A stretch of DNA of 64,000 nt from Pseudomonas sp. MTM4 (GTDB lineage Bacteria > Pseudomonadota > Gammaproteobacteria > Pseudomonadales > Pseudomonadaceae), in the NCBI RefSeq assembly GCF_019355055.1, contig NZ_CP048411.1, positions 3,747,501 to 3,811,500 of the forward strand, in the 5' to 3' direction. A program made the translations under genes and the position numbers. Position 1 is the stretch's first letter. The number at the start of each line of letters is the position of its first letter. This document shows, piece by piece, positions 10,355 through 20,285 of the stretch. The notes below the pieces were generated by a model. That model was not told the DNA's origin. It did not search any database and worked only from the letters and a program-made list of their open reading frames with translations.

Positions 10355-10377
10355 GCCGGGGAAAACCCGGCTTTTTT
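10355..10377 (+). terminator. Factor-independent terminator after hflC
   Basis: The 6-bp stem GCCGGG / CCCGGC with an A-rich loop (GAAAA) is followed by six T residues. A -10-like TATGAT lies at 10343-10348, immediately upstream, so the terminator could also act on a transcript starting in the gap. Confidence 0.8.
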
Positions 10378-10559
10378 GCGTCTGCGCCCTGGTGGGGCAG
10401 ACTGATCCGGGCGTGGCCAGCCATGCCGATCCCCTTATGGGGCGTGGCGCTGTCGCCATGGTTCGAACACAATCGCACGCGACCGATGGGTGGCCCAGGC
10501 CGGAGCCCCGGTGTTCGTCTGCTTGACTAGGCTTGCCGTATCGAGAGGTGATTGGCGAA

Positions 10560-11747
10560 ATGGCAACGGTAGACCGCTGGCTACTGCCAGATGGCATCGA
10601 AGAGGTGCTGCCGCCCGATGCGGCGCGTATCGAAACCGCAAGGCGCCGTGTGCTGGACCTGTTCCAGTGCTGGGGTTACGAGTTGGTCATCACTCCTCAT
10701 GTGGAGTTTCTCGAGTCGCTGCTGACGGGAGCGGGGCAGGATCTGGATCTGAAGACATTCAAAGTCATTGATCCCTTGTCCGGCAGACAGATGGGCCTGC
10801 GTGCGGATATTACCCCGCAGGTAGCGCGGGTGGACGCGCATACGTTGCGCCGGGAAGGTCCCAGTCGCCTGTGCTACGCCGGCAGCGTACTGCACGCCAA
10901 GCCTCAGGCGCTCGCGACGTCGCGTAGTCCGATTCAGCTGGGCGCCGAGCTTTATGGCGACAGCAGCACCTCAAGCGATCTCGAAGTGATCAGCCTCATG
11001 CTGGAGACGCTAGGTCTCGCCAGCGTGCCTGATCTGCATATGGATCTCGGCCATGTAGGCATTTATCGCGGGTTGGCGCGTGCGGCAGGTTTGTCGGGAG
11101 ATGCCGAGCAGCGCTTGTTCGACGCATTGCAGCGTAAGGCGATGGACGAAATTGCGGCCTTGACCGCCAACGTCGAGCCGTCGCTGGCGAGCATGCTGCG
11201 CGCACTGGCACGGCTATGCGGCGGGCGCGAGACGCTGGATGCGGCGAAAGTCGTCCTGGCTGGCGCTCCGTCGGCAGTGCGAGAAGCGCTCGATGGATTG
11301 ATTCAGATCGCTGAACAGCTGGCGGTGCGGTATCCGAATCTGCCGTTGTATTTCGATCTGGGCGAACTGCGCGGCTATCACTATCACACCGGCGTCGTGT
11401 TCGCGGTGTTCGTGCCTGGCGTTGGGCAGTCGATCGCACAGGGTGGTCGTTATGACGACATCGGTGCGGATTTTGGGCGGGCGCGTCCGGCGACCGGTTT
11501 CTCGACGGATTTGAAGACTTTGGTCAGCCTCGGTAATGCCGAATTAGCGTCCCCCGCAGTCGGTATCTGGGCGCCCTATGACGCCGACCCGGCGTTATGG
11601 AAGTCGGTCTGTCGGCTGCGCGAACAGGGTGAGCGTGTAGTGCAGGCTCTGGATGGACAGCAGGGCGATGCGGCGCTAAGTGTTGGCTGCGACCGGCAGC
11701 TAGTGTTGCAAGAGGGGTCCTGGACCGTAACGCCGCTGACCCGCTAA
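10560..11747 (+). CDS. hisZ: ATP phosphoribosyltransferase regulatory subunit HisZ
   Basis: A catalytically inactive paralogue of histidyl-tRNA synthetase that binds the short HisG and confers histidine feedback control on the first step of histidine synthesis. The class II synthetase-like core is visible ([48 protein letters not shown]). It has 395 residues and lacks the C-terminal anticodon-binding domain of true HisRS. I chose the ATG at 10560 ([12 protein letters not shown]), preceded by GAGAGGTG. It lies 83 bp before purA, the usual pseudomonad arrangement. The small DUF2065 gene found here in some relatives is absent. Confidence 0.94.
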   Translation: MATVDRWLLPDGIEEVLPPDAARIETARRRVLDLFQCWGYELVITPHVEFLESLLTGAGQDLDLKTFKVIDPLSGRQMGLRADITPQVARVDAHTLRREGPSRLCYAGSVLHAKPQALATSRSPIQLGAELYGDSSTSSDLEVISLMLETLGLASVPDLHMDLGHVGIYRGLARAAGLSGDAEQRLFDALQRKAMDEIAALTANVEPSLASMLRALARLCGGRETLDAAKVVLAGAPSAVREALDGLIQIAEQLAVRYPNLPLYFDLGELRGYHYHTGVVFAVFVPGVGQSIAQGGRYDDIGADFGRARPATGFSTDLKTLVSLGNAELASPAVGIWAPYDADPALWKSVCRLREQGERVVQALDGQQGDAALSVGCDRQLVLQEGSWTVTPLTR

Positions 11748-11764
11748 TGCGGGCTGGATCGTAA

Positions 11765-13126
<1,362 letters not shown>

Positions 13127-13145
13127 TCGCGGCTGATGATAAAAA

Positions 13146-13167
13146 GACCGCCTCAGGGCGGTCTTTT
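13146..13167 (+). terminator. Terminator after purA
   Basis: The perfect stem GACCGCC / GGCGGTC with loop TCAG is flanked by an A run upstream and TTTT downstream, starting 19 bp after the purA stop. The flanking A and T tracts mean it could act in both directions. Confidence 0.9.
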
Positions 13168-13259
13168 CATTTCTGCTTAAGCCGCGCTGAGCTCTTGAGC
13201 TGCCGGCGCGATGCGATCAGCGTTGTTGGGGCGCTATCGGATTCGTCGTAGCGGAAACG

Positions 13260-13288
13260 AAAAAACCGAGCCAATGGCTCGGTTTTTT
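13260..13288 (-). terminator. Terminator after the tRNA-Leu pair
   Basis: The stem CCGAGCC / GGCTCGG with a 3-base loop is flanked by six A and six T residues. On the minus strand it lies 9 bp after the 3' end of the last tRNA-Leu gene. The symmetric A and T tracts make it able to work in both directions. Confidence 0.88.
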
Positions 13289-13296
13289 CTGAAGAG

Positions 13297-13383
13297 TGGT
13301 GCCCAGGAGAAGACTCGAACTTCCACGATGTTGCCATCGCTAGGACCTGAACCTAGTGCGTCTACCAATTCCGCCACCTGGGC
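13297..13383 (-). tRNA. tRNA-Leu (anticodon CAG), distal copy
   Basis: An 87-nt class II tRNA with acceptor stem GCCCAGG / CCTGGGC, an encoded CCA end, a long variable arm, and anticodon stem CTAGG / CCTAG enclosing the loop TTCAGGT, giving anticodon CAG for CUG codons. It is identical in sequence to the copy at 13485. Confidence 0.97.
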
Positions 13384-13484
13384 ACATTGCGATGATTGCT
13401 CACCGACTTCTGTCGATTGCTGGTCGAGGCCGACAAACCTCGTGTTTATGAATTCTCGCCAAGGCAAGAGCTTCATCGAATAAA

Positions 13485-13571
13485 TGGTGCCCAGGAGAAG
13501 ACTCGAACTTCCACGATGTTGCCATCGCTAGGACCTGAACCTAGTGCGTCTACCAATTCCGCCACCTGGGC
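13485..13571 (-). tRNA. tRNA-Leu (anticodon CAG), promoter-proximal copy
   Basis: An 87-nt gene identical to the one at 13297; the 101-bp spacer and the outer flanks are not duplicated, so only the tRNA itself is repeated or kept identical. It reads from the promoter at 13635-13663. Two copies fit the heavy use of CUG in this GC-rich genome. Confidence 0.97.
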
Positions 13572-13634
13572 ACTGCAAACGATGATACTTCATCGTTTCC
13601 GTGTTACAACGTCTACCAGACATTGTGGGCGCGA

Positions 13635-13663
13635 ACTATACGGGCGAGGTTATGCCTTGTAAA
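13635..13663 (-). promoter_or_regulatory. Promoter of the tRNA-Leu pair
   Basis: On the minus strand, TTTACA, a 17-bp spacer and TATAGT are followed by the GC-rich discriminator TCGCGCCC typical of stringently controlled stable-RNA promoters. It lies about 64 bp upstream of the first tRNA-Leu. Confidence 0.85.
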
Positions 13664-13774
13664 GCCCCGCCCAGGAAAAATAATTCGCTCGAAAGCTGCC
13701 GCCGGCGTGCGTTTCGCGCTTCAATAGATAGGGGCGTTCTGCCTCTATAAATGAATGAAAGGTGACATCTCTTA

Positions 13775-16309
13775 ATGGCCGATTGGCAATCCCTCGATCC
13801 CGAGGCCGCACGTGAAGCGGAAAAGTACGAAAACCCCATTCCCAGCCGCGAGCTGATTCTCCAGCACCTGAGCGAGCGCGGCTCGCCAGCGGCGCGTGAG
13901 GAGCTGGTGGAAGAGTTCGGATTATCCTCCGAAGACGATATCGAAGCTCTGCGCCGCCGTTTGCGTGCGATGGAGCGTGACGGTCAGTTGATCTATACCC
14001 GGCGTGGCACTTATGCCCCGGTGGACAAGCTTGACCTGGTTTGCGGGCGCATCAGTGGCCATCGTGACGGCTTCGGTTTTCTGATTCCCGACGATAAAAG
14101 CGACGACCTGTTTCTGAGCCCTGCACAAATGCGCCTGGTATTTGATGGCGATCGCTGTCTGGCTCGGGTTGCCGGACTCGATCGCCGCGGGCGGCGCGAA
14201 GGCGCGATCGTCGAAGTGATCAGTCGCGCGCATGAAACCATCGTCGGACGTTATCAGGAAGAAAGCGGCATCGGTTTCGTCATGGCCGACAACCCGAAGA
14301 TTCAGCAGGAAGTGCTGGTGACGCCGGGTCGCTCCATGGATGCCAAGCCGGGCCAGTTCGTCGAGATCAAGATCACCCACTGGCCGACTCAGCGCTTCCA
14401 GCCTCAGGGCGACGTGGTCGAAGTGATCGGCAATTACATGGCCCCTGGCATGGAAATCGACGTTGCGCTGCGCAGTTTCGATATCCCCTACGTCTGGCCG
14501 GATGCGGTGAAGCGTGAAGCGGCCAAGCTCAAGTCGGAAGTCGAGGAGAAGGACAAGCAGAAGCGTGTCGATCTGCGGCATCTGCCTTTCGTCACCATCG
14601 ATGGCGAAGACGCTCGTGACTTCGACGATGCGGTCTATTGCGAGAAGCTGAGTGGCTGGAAGCTATTTTCCGGTGGTTTCCGGTTGTACGTCGCGATTGC
14701 GGACGTATCGCATTATGTGAAAGTCGGGTCGGAGCTGGACAAGGAAGCCGAGCTGCGGGGTACGTCGGTGTACTTTCCCGAACGGGTCGTGCCAATGCTC
14801 CCGGAGGAGCTGTCCAACGGTCTCTGCTCGCTGAATCCGCACGTCGATCGGCTGGCCATGGTCTGCGAAATCACCCTGAATAAATCAGGGAAAATGACCG
14901 ATTACCAGTTCTACGAAGCGGTTATCCACTCCCATGCGCGGCTGACGTATAACAAGGTCAGCAGCATGCTTGAGCAGCCTTCCTCGGCCGAAGGCAAGCG
15001 ATTGATTGGCGAATACGCGCAAGTATTGCCGCATCTCAAGCAGCTCCACGCGCTGTACAAGGTGTTGCTCAAGGCGCGCCACACGCGTGGTGCGATCGAT
15101 TTCGAAACTCAGGAAACGCGCATTGTCTTCGGGGCGGAGCGCAAGATCGCGGCCATCACCCCTACCGAGCGCAACGATGCGCACAAGCTGATCGAGGAAT
15201 GCATGCTATGCGCCAACGTGGCCACGGCGCGCTTCCTCCAGGATCATGATATTCCCGGTCTGTACCGCGTTCACGACGGGCCACCATTGGAGCGTCAGGA
15301 AAAGTTGCGGGCCTTTCTCGGCGAGCTGGGGCTGACGCTGCACAAGGGCAAGGAAGGGCCTACGCCAAAGGATTATCAGGCGCTACTGGAGCGGATTCAG
15401 GGGCGGCCCGATTTCAACGTGATCCAGACGGTAATGTTGCGGTCGTTGAGTCAGGCGGTCTACAGCCCGGACAACAATGGTCACTTTGGCTTGAATTACG
15501 AGGCATACGCGCATTTCACCTCGCCTATCCGTCGCTATCCGGATCTATTGATTCATCGCGCGATCCGCAGCGTGATCCGCTCGCGTCGCGATACGGGGCA
15601 TGTACGTCGAGAGGGCGCGACCAGTATGCCAAAGGCGCGCATCTATCCCTATGATGAGGCCGCTCTCGAGCAGCTCGGCGAGCAATGCTCAATGGCCGAA
15701 CGGCGCGCCGACGAGGCGACGCGGGATGTGGTGAATTGGCTCAAGTGCGAATTCATGAAGGATCGCGTCGGCGAAACCTTCCCCGGCGTGATCACCGCTG
15801 TGACCGGATTCGGCTTGTTCGTCGAGCTGACTGATATTTACGTGGAGGGACTGGTTCACGTCACTGCAATGCCGGGTGACTACTACCATTTCGATCCATT
15901 GCACCATCGGCTATCCGGTGAGCGCAGTGGGCGGAGTTTCCGCCTGGGTGATAGCGTCGAAGTTCGGGTGATGCGTGTCGATCTCGATGAGCGCAAGATC
16001 GACTTCGAACTGATCAGCGGCGGCAGCAAAGCTGGCGCGGGTGAACGTGGCTCGGCTGGTGACAAAGGTGATAGCCGGAAAACAGGGCGCGGCCGAAAAG
16101 GCACCGAAAGTTCCGCCAAAGGCGGGGAGCCGGTCAGCCCGGAGGTTCGCAAGAGCCGGGAAATCAAAAAGGCGCTGCTCGCGGATGCGAAAGGAAGCAA
16201 GTCGACCGCGAGCAAGCCCAAACGCAGCTCCTCGAAGTCTAAGGCTAACAGCAAGCCGTCGGCCAAAGCTGAAGGCGGTGCCCCGCGAAAGCGTAAGGCC
16301 AAGTCATGA
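13775..16309 (+). CDS. rnr: Ribonuclease R
   Basis: Processive 3'-5' exoribonuclease that degrades structured RNA and acts in trans-translation and cold adaptation. The order is an N-terminal helix-turn-helix (about residues 20-80), cold-shock domains (about 85-240), the RNB catalytic domain starting near 270 with the metal-binding DGEDARDFDDAVY, an S1 domain (about 665-745, GVITAVTGFGLFVEL), then a lysine/serine-rich low-complexity tail from about 750 to 844. The length suits pseudomonad RNase R. It overlaps rlmB by 4 bp (ATGA), the conserved rnr-rlmB pair. Confidence 0.97.
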   Translation: MADWQSLDPEAAREAEKYENPIPSRELILQHLSERGSPAAREELVEEFGLSSEDDIEALRRRLRAMERDGQLIYTRRGTYAPVDKLDLVCGRISGHRDGFGFLIPDDKSDDLFLSPAQMRLVFDGDRCLARVAGLDRRGRREGAIVEVISRAHETIVGRYQEESGIGFVMADNPKIQQEVLVTPGRSMDAKPGQFVEIKITHWPTQRFQPQGDVVEVIGNYMAPGMEIDVALRSFDIPYVWPDAVKREAAKLKSEVEEKDKQKRVDLRHLPFVTIDGEDARDFDDAVYCEKLSGWKLFSGGFRLYVAIADVSHYVKVGSELDKEAELRGTSVYFPERVVPMLPEELSNGLCSLNPHVDRLAMVCEITLNKSGKMTDYQFYEAVIHSHARLTYNKVSSMLEQPSSAEGKRLIGEYAQVLPHLKQLHALYKVLLKARHTRGAIDFETQETRIVFGAERKIAAITPTERNDAHKLIEECMLCANVATARFLQDHDIPGLYRVHDGPPLERQEKLRAFLGELGLTLHKGKEGPTPKDYQALLERIQGRPDFNVIQTVMLRSLSQAVYSPDNNGHFGLNYEAYAHFTSPIRRYPDLLIHRAIRSVIRSRRDTGHVRREGATSMPKARIYPYDEAALEQLGEQCSMAERRADEATRDVVNWLKCEFMKDRVGETFPGVITAVTGFGLFVELTDIYVEGLVHVTAMPGDYYHFDPLHHRLSGERSGRSFRLGDSVEVRVMRVDLDERKIDFELISGGSKAGAGERGSAGDKGDSRKTGRGRKGTESSAKGGEPVSPEVRKSREIKKALLADAKGSKSTASKPKRSSSKSKANSKPSAKAEGGAPRKRKAKS

Positions 16310-17052
16310 GTGATCTTGAAAAAATCTACGGCCTGCACGCCGTGGAGGCTTTGCTTCGTCACCATCCGAGGCGGGTCAAGCAGATCTGGCTGGCCGAGGG
16401 GCGCGACGATCCTCGAGTACAGGCGCTGGTTCAATTGGCTGCGCAATCGAAAGTCCGCGTCGGTCAGTGCGAGCGTCGTGAAATGGATGCCTGGGTCGAG
16501 GGCGTGCATCAGGGCGTGGTGGCTGATGTCAGCCCCAGTCAGGTCTGGGGCGATGCCATGCTCGAAGAGTTGCTGGACCGGGCCCAGGGCGCGCCGTTGC
16601 TGCTTGTGCTCGACGGTGTAACCGACCCCCACAACCTCGGTGCCTGCCTGCGCACCGCCGACGCGGCCGGCGCGCTGGCGGTGATCATTCCCAAGGACAA
16701 GTCCGCAACCCTTAACGCTACGGTGCGCAAGGTGGCTTGCGGTGCGGCGGAAGTCATTCCGCTGGTGGCTGTGACCAATCTGGCGCGAACGCTGGAAAAG
16801 CTGCAGCAACGTGGCTTGTGGGTGGTCGGCACGGCGGGGGAGGCCGAGCAGGAGATCTACGATCAGGACCTCGGTGGTCCTATCGTTCTGGTGATGGGTG
16901 CGGAAGGCAAGGGTATGCGCCGTCTGACACGCGAGCACTGTGATTTCCTGGTCCGCCTGCCGATGGCTGGAAGCGTCAGCAGTCTCAACGTGTCGGTCGC
17001 CACAGGCGTCTGTCTGTTCGAGGCACTGCGCCAGCGTCGTTCGGCAGGGTAA
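16306..17052 (+). CDS. rlmB: 23S rRNA (Gm2251) 2'-O-methyltransferase RlmB
   Basis: SpoU/TrmH-class methyltransferase that modifies G2251 in the peptidyl-transferase P loop of 23S rRNA. It has an N-terminal substrate-binding domain (1-80) and a C-terminal knotted SPOUT domain with NLGACLRTADAAGA, VMGAEGKGMRRL and the SSLNVSVATGVCLFE AdoMet site. It is 248 residues long, normal for the family. It is translationally coupled to rnr by the 4-bp overlap. Confidence 0.96.
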   Translation: MSDLEKIYGLHAVEALLRHHPRRVKQIWLAEGRDDPRVQALVQLAAQSKVRVGQCERREMDAWVEGVHQGVVADVSPSQVWGDAMLEELLDRAQGAPLLLVLDGVTDPHNLGACLRTADAAGALAVIIPKDKSATLNATVRKVACGAAEVIPLVAVTNLARTLEKLQQRGLWVVGTAGEAEQEIYDQDLGGPIVLVMGAEGKGMRRLTREHCDFLVRLPMAGSVSSLNVSVATGVCLFEALRQRRSAG

Positions 17053-17170
17053 GGGTTGACTGACAAGTTGCCCCCGCGTTGCCGTTCATCGCGAAACGGA
17101 TCGCTCCTGTAGCGGTCAATTGTCCGTTTCTGGTCGGCTCTGTCGACTATTGGTTTGGTCGTGCATCTGA

Positions 17171-17192
17171 TGGCCGCTATCGATAGCGGCCA
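17171..17192. promoter_or_regulatory. Perfect 22-bp palindrome upstream of the hybrid kinase
   Basis: Half-site TGGCCGCTATC is followed immediately by its exact reverse complement, 26 bp before the kinase start codon. There is no T tract after it, so it is not an ordinary terminator. An operator for a dimeric regulator, or a stem in the 5' leader, are both possible. Confidence 0.5.
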
Positions 17193-17218
17193 AATCAAGC
17201 GCGCATCATGGAGGTTGT

Positions 17219-19390
17219 ATGCCGCAGCGCCCGCCTTTCGAGGCATTGTTCAGGACTTCTCCGAACGCTTATTTATTGCTTGATCGCGAGTTGACCATCC
17301 TGGATGCCAACGAGGCCTACCTGAAGCTCACCGGGCGCCAGCTCGAAGACATCGTAGGGCGTCGCATACACGACGCGTTTGCCGTTGATCCGCAAGCCCC
17401 GGAAACGACCCATGTCGAGGAGTTGCTGGAATCGTTCGCCCGTGTGCTGCGCACCGGGGCTGTGGATACGCTGCCGATCATCCGCTACTCGATAGCGGTA
17501 AGCGCCGGTAACGGTGCGGCTTATGAGGATCGTTACTGGAGTGCAACGCACAGTCCGTTGCTTGATGAGCAGGGCGAGGTGACCGCTATCCTGCAGCACA
17601 CCATGGACATTACCGAGCTGCAATCGCTGAAGGCTTCGCAGCGCTCGGCCGAATCCTGGGGGCAGCCGCTGCAACAGCTCGAAGCAGCGATCATGTCGCG
17701 CGCCGGATTGATTCAGGACGAAGGCAATCAGCTGCGCCAGCTATTCGCACAAGCTCCGGGTTTTGTCTGCTTCCTGCGCGGTCCGGAACATGTATACGAG
17801 TTGGTCAACGAGGCCTATCAGCAGCTCACCGGTAATCGTCAACTGATCGGCAAGCGGGTAAATGACGGATTGCCCGAGCTGGCGGAGCAGGGCTTCATCG
17901 ATCTGCTGGACCAGGTTTATCGTACGGGCGAGCCCTACCGTGGCGCAGGGTTGCGGACGCTGTTGCAGCGTCGTCCCGATGCCGAGCCCGAGGAGGTCTA
18001 TCTCGATCTGGTGTTCCAGCCAATCATTGGGCGTGACGGGCGGACGTCAGGTATTTTCGTGCAGGGCAGCGACGTGACCGAGCAGCATCGCAGCCAGCAA
18101 GAGTTGCGGGAACACCGCGAACATCTTGAGGATCTGGTTCGTGAACGGACGCGGGAGCTATTGCATAGCGAGTCCGAGCGCCGGGTGGCAGAGGCGGCGC
18201 TGATGCAGGCGCAGAAGCTCGAAGCGGTCGGTAAGCTGACCGGCGGCATCGCCCATGACTTCAACAACATGCTGCAGATTATCGGTGGAAATTTGCAGTT
18301 GCTGCGCCGCAATTTGAGCGGCGACGAGACGGCGCAGCGGCGTTTGGAGTCGGCGGTTGGCGGTGTGGAAAAAGGCGCACGTCTGGCGTCCCAGTTGCTC
18401 GCGTTTGCCAGCCGTCAGCCGCTTCAGCCGCAGTCGATCGATCTGGGTGAGCTGCTGGAGCAGATGAGCGAGTTGTTGAGCGGCGCGCTGGGACGGGCCG
18501 TGCAGGTGAAGGTCGATATCCAGTCGGATCTATGGTCGATTTTCGCCGATGTCGGCAATCTGCAGGCCGCTATTCTCAATCTCGCGGTCAACGCACGTGA
18601 TGCGATGGTCGGTGGCGGTGCGCTGTACATACAACTGCGCAACCGTTCGCTGGGTGCTGCGCAGCTGGCCGATCAGCCTGGTGTCGCTGCCGGGGCTTAC
18701 GTGGAGTTGAGTGTAATCGACGAAGGCGAAGGCATGCGTCCCGAGGTGCTGGCGCGCGCCTTCGAACCCTTCTTCACCACGCGCCAGGACGCCAATGCCT
18801 CGGGGCTCGGTCTGAGTATGGTGTATGGCTTCGTTCGGCAGAGCGGAGGCTTTGTTGTGCTGGAAGGCGAAGAGCGCAAAGGCACGACCGTGCGGGTCTA
18901 TCTGCCGAGGGCCGCTGCCGAGGGCTTTGAAGGGGGCGAGTCGGGCGGCGAACGTGAGCGCAACCCTGCGTCGGCGTCCAGCGTCGGCATGGCCGAGGCG
19001 ACGCCGGAGCAGGCTGCAGGCTTGAACATTCTCTTCGTCGAGGACGATCCGACATTGCGCATGCTCACCGGCGAGGTGATGGAGGAGCTCGGCCACCAGG
19101 TCAGTCCCTGCGAATCGGCGGAGGCTGCGCTGGAAATGCTGGAGCAACGTCGCTTCGACGTGTTGCTGACCGATGTGGGGCTGGCCGGTATGAGCGGTAT
19201 TGAACTGGTGCGTCAGGCGCGGTCGCGCGATGCTGCGCTGAGTATCGTGATCGCCTCCGGATACGCCATCAATGCTCGTGAAGAAGGGCTGGATAATCTA
19301 CGCACCATGCTCAAACCCTATGACATTCATCAGGTCAGGACGCTGCTCGACAGCATTCGGGCCGAACGAATGAGTGTCGCGCGCGGCTGA
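17219..19390 (+). CDS. PAS-domain hybrid histidine kinase with C-terminal receiver
   Basis: Soluble sensor kinase of 723 residues with no evident membrane segment. It has a first PAS domain (about 5-130, LLDRELTILDANEAYLKLTGR), a second PAS domain (about 172-290, ending VQGSDVTE), a coiled linker, a HisKA domain with H346 in GGIAHDFNNMLQ, a HATPase domain (NLAVNARDAM, GLGLSMVYGF), and a receiver (about 600-720) with phospho-acceptor D652 and K at the LKPY end. The input signal and partner are unknown. It sits alone between rlmB and the rpsF operon. The internal receiver suggests a phosphorelay or feedback control. The domain call is firm; the gene name and output are not known. Confidence 0.9.
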   Translation: MPQRPPFEALFRTSPNAYLLLDRELTILDANEAYLKLTGRQLEDIVGRRIHDAFAVDPQAPETTHVEELLESFARVLRTGAVDTLPIIRYSIAVSAGNGAAYEDRYWSATHSPLLDEQGEVTAILQHTMDITELQSLKASQRSAESWGQPLQQLEAAIMSRAGLIQDEGNQLRQLFAQAPGFVCFLRGPEHVYELVNEAYQQLTGNRQLIGKRVNDGLPELAEQGFIDLLDQVYRTGEPYRGAGLRTLLQRRPDAEPEEVYLDLVFQPIIGRDGRTSGIFVQGSDVTEQHRSQQELREHREHLEDLVRERTRELLHSESERRVAEAALMQAQKLEAVGKLTGGIAHDFNNMLQIIGGNLQLLRRNLSGDETAQRRLESAVGGVEKGARLASQLLAFASRQPLQPQSIDLGELLEQMSELLSGALGRAVQVKVDIQSDLWSIFADVGNLQAAILNLAVNARDAMVGGGALYIQLRNRSLGAAQLADQPGVAAGAYVELSVIDEGEGMRPEVLARAFEPFFTTRQDANASGLGLSMVYGFVRQSGGFVVLEGEERKGTTVRVYLPRAAAEGFEGGESGGERERNPASASSVGMAEATPEQAAGLNILFVEDDPTLRMLTGEVMEELGHQVSPCESAEAALEMLEQRRFDVLLTDVGLAGMSGIELVRQARSRDAALSIVIASGYAINAREEGLDNLRTMLKPYDIHQVRTLLDSIRAERMSVARG

Positions 19391-19421
19391 GCCTGGCTGG
19401 TTAAATAATCACCAAAGCGCC

Positions 19422-19450
19422 TTGCGTGGTTGGCCGGGCTTCTCTAGAAT
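19422..19450 (+). promoter_or_regulatory. Promoter of the rpsF-rpsR-rplI operon
   Basis: TTGCGT, a 17-bp spacer and TAGAAT, followed by the GC-rich discriminator TGCGCCCC, lie 120 bp before rpsF. This is the layout expected for a growth-rate-controlled ribosomal promoter; the roughly 110-nt leader could carry the S6/S18 autoregulation site. Confidence 0.7.
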
Positions 19451-19569
19451 TGCGCCCCTTGCCCGGATGGCAGGCGTTTGCGCGCCTCTCTGGCAGGCAA
19501 GACAACATACTCATTCACTCCTTGCCTGATCCGCGTGTTGCGGCAGGCTGCAACCCGTAAGGAGCAACA

Positions 19570-19992
19570 ATGCGTCATTACGAAATCATCTTTCTGGTCC
19601 ACCCCGACCAGAGCGAGCAGGTTGGCGGCATGGTGGAGCGTTACACCAAGCTGATCGAAGAGGACGGTGGCAAGATCCATCGCCTGGAAGACTGGGGTCG
19701 TCGTCAGCTGGCTTACGCCATCGACAACGTCCACAAGGCCCACTACGTGATGCTGAACGTCGAGTGCAGCGGCAAAGCACTGGCCGAGCTGGAAGACAAC
19801 TTCCGCTACAACGACGCCGTCATCCGTAACCTGGTCATTCGTCGCGATGAAGCCGAGACTGAACAGTCCGAGATGCTCAAGGCTGAGGAAAACCGTAGCG
19901 AGCGCCGTGAGCGTCGTGATCGCCCTGAATCTGACTCTGTCAACGAAAATGACAGCGACAGCGACAGCCGCGACAACAACGCTGACGAGTAA
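19570..19992 (+). CDS. rpsF: 30S ribosomal protein S6
   Basis: Binds 16S rRNA in the central platform together with S18. The protein opens [18 protein letters not shown] and has the conserved [12 protein letters not shown] and YVMLNVEC segments. The last 35 residues are charged and Ser/Asp/Asn-rich, the tail that RimK extends with glutamate in some bacteria. It has 140 residues; TAAGGAG precedes the ATG. It is first in the rpsF-rpsR-DUF2232-rplI operon. Confidence 0.98.
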   Translation: MRHYEIIFLVHPDQSEQVGGMVERYTKLIEEDGGKIHRLEDWGRRQLAYAIDNVHKAHYVMLNVECSGKALAELEDNFRYNDAVIRNLVIRRDEAETEQSEMLKAEENRSERRERRDRPESDSVNENDSDSDSRDNNADE

Positions 19993-20020
19993 TCCACGGA
20001 CCTATTGAGGAGCCTATTTC

Positions 20021-20251
20021 ATGGCACGTTTTTTCCGTCGTCGTAAGTTCTGCCGTTTCACTGCAGAAAACGTGAAAGAGATCGACTACAAGGATCTCAA
20101 CACACTGAAAGCCTACATTTCCGAAACCGGCAAGATCGTTCCTAGCCGTATTACCGGAACCAAAGCACGCTATCAGCGCCAGCTGGCTACCGCTATCAAG
20201 CGCGCCCGCTTCCTGGCCCTGCTGCCCTACACCGACAGCCACGGCCGTTGA
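20021..20251 (+). CDS. rpsR: 30S ribosomal protein S18
   Basis: A 76-residue basic protein, [25 protein letters not shown] in outline, ending LPYTDSHGR. It pairs with S6 on 16S rRNA. GAGGAG precedes the ATG at 20021; it follows rpsF after 28 bp in the same operon. Confidence 0.98.
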   Translation: MARFFRRRKFCRFTAENVKEIDYKDLNTLKAYISETGKIVPSRITGTKARYQRQLATAIKRARFLALLPYTDSHGR

Positions 20252-20285
20252 TCGAGCTGTTCGACAGACGTAAAGGATAGATCGC

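Noticed and set aside
10278..10526. 82-codon frame between hflC and hisZ, tested as the small DUF2065 gene
   Set aside because: It contains the hflC terminator, has no transmembrane segments and does not resemble DUF2065 proteins.
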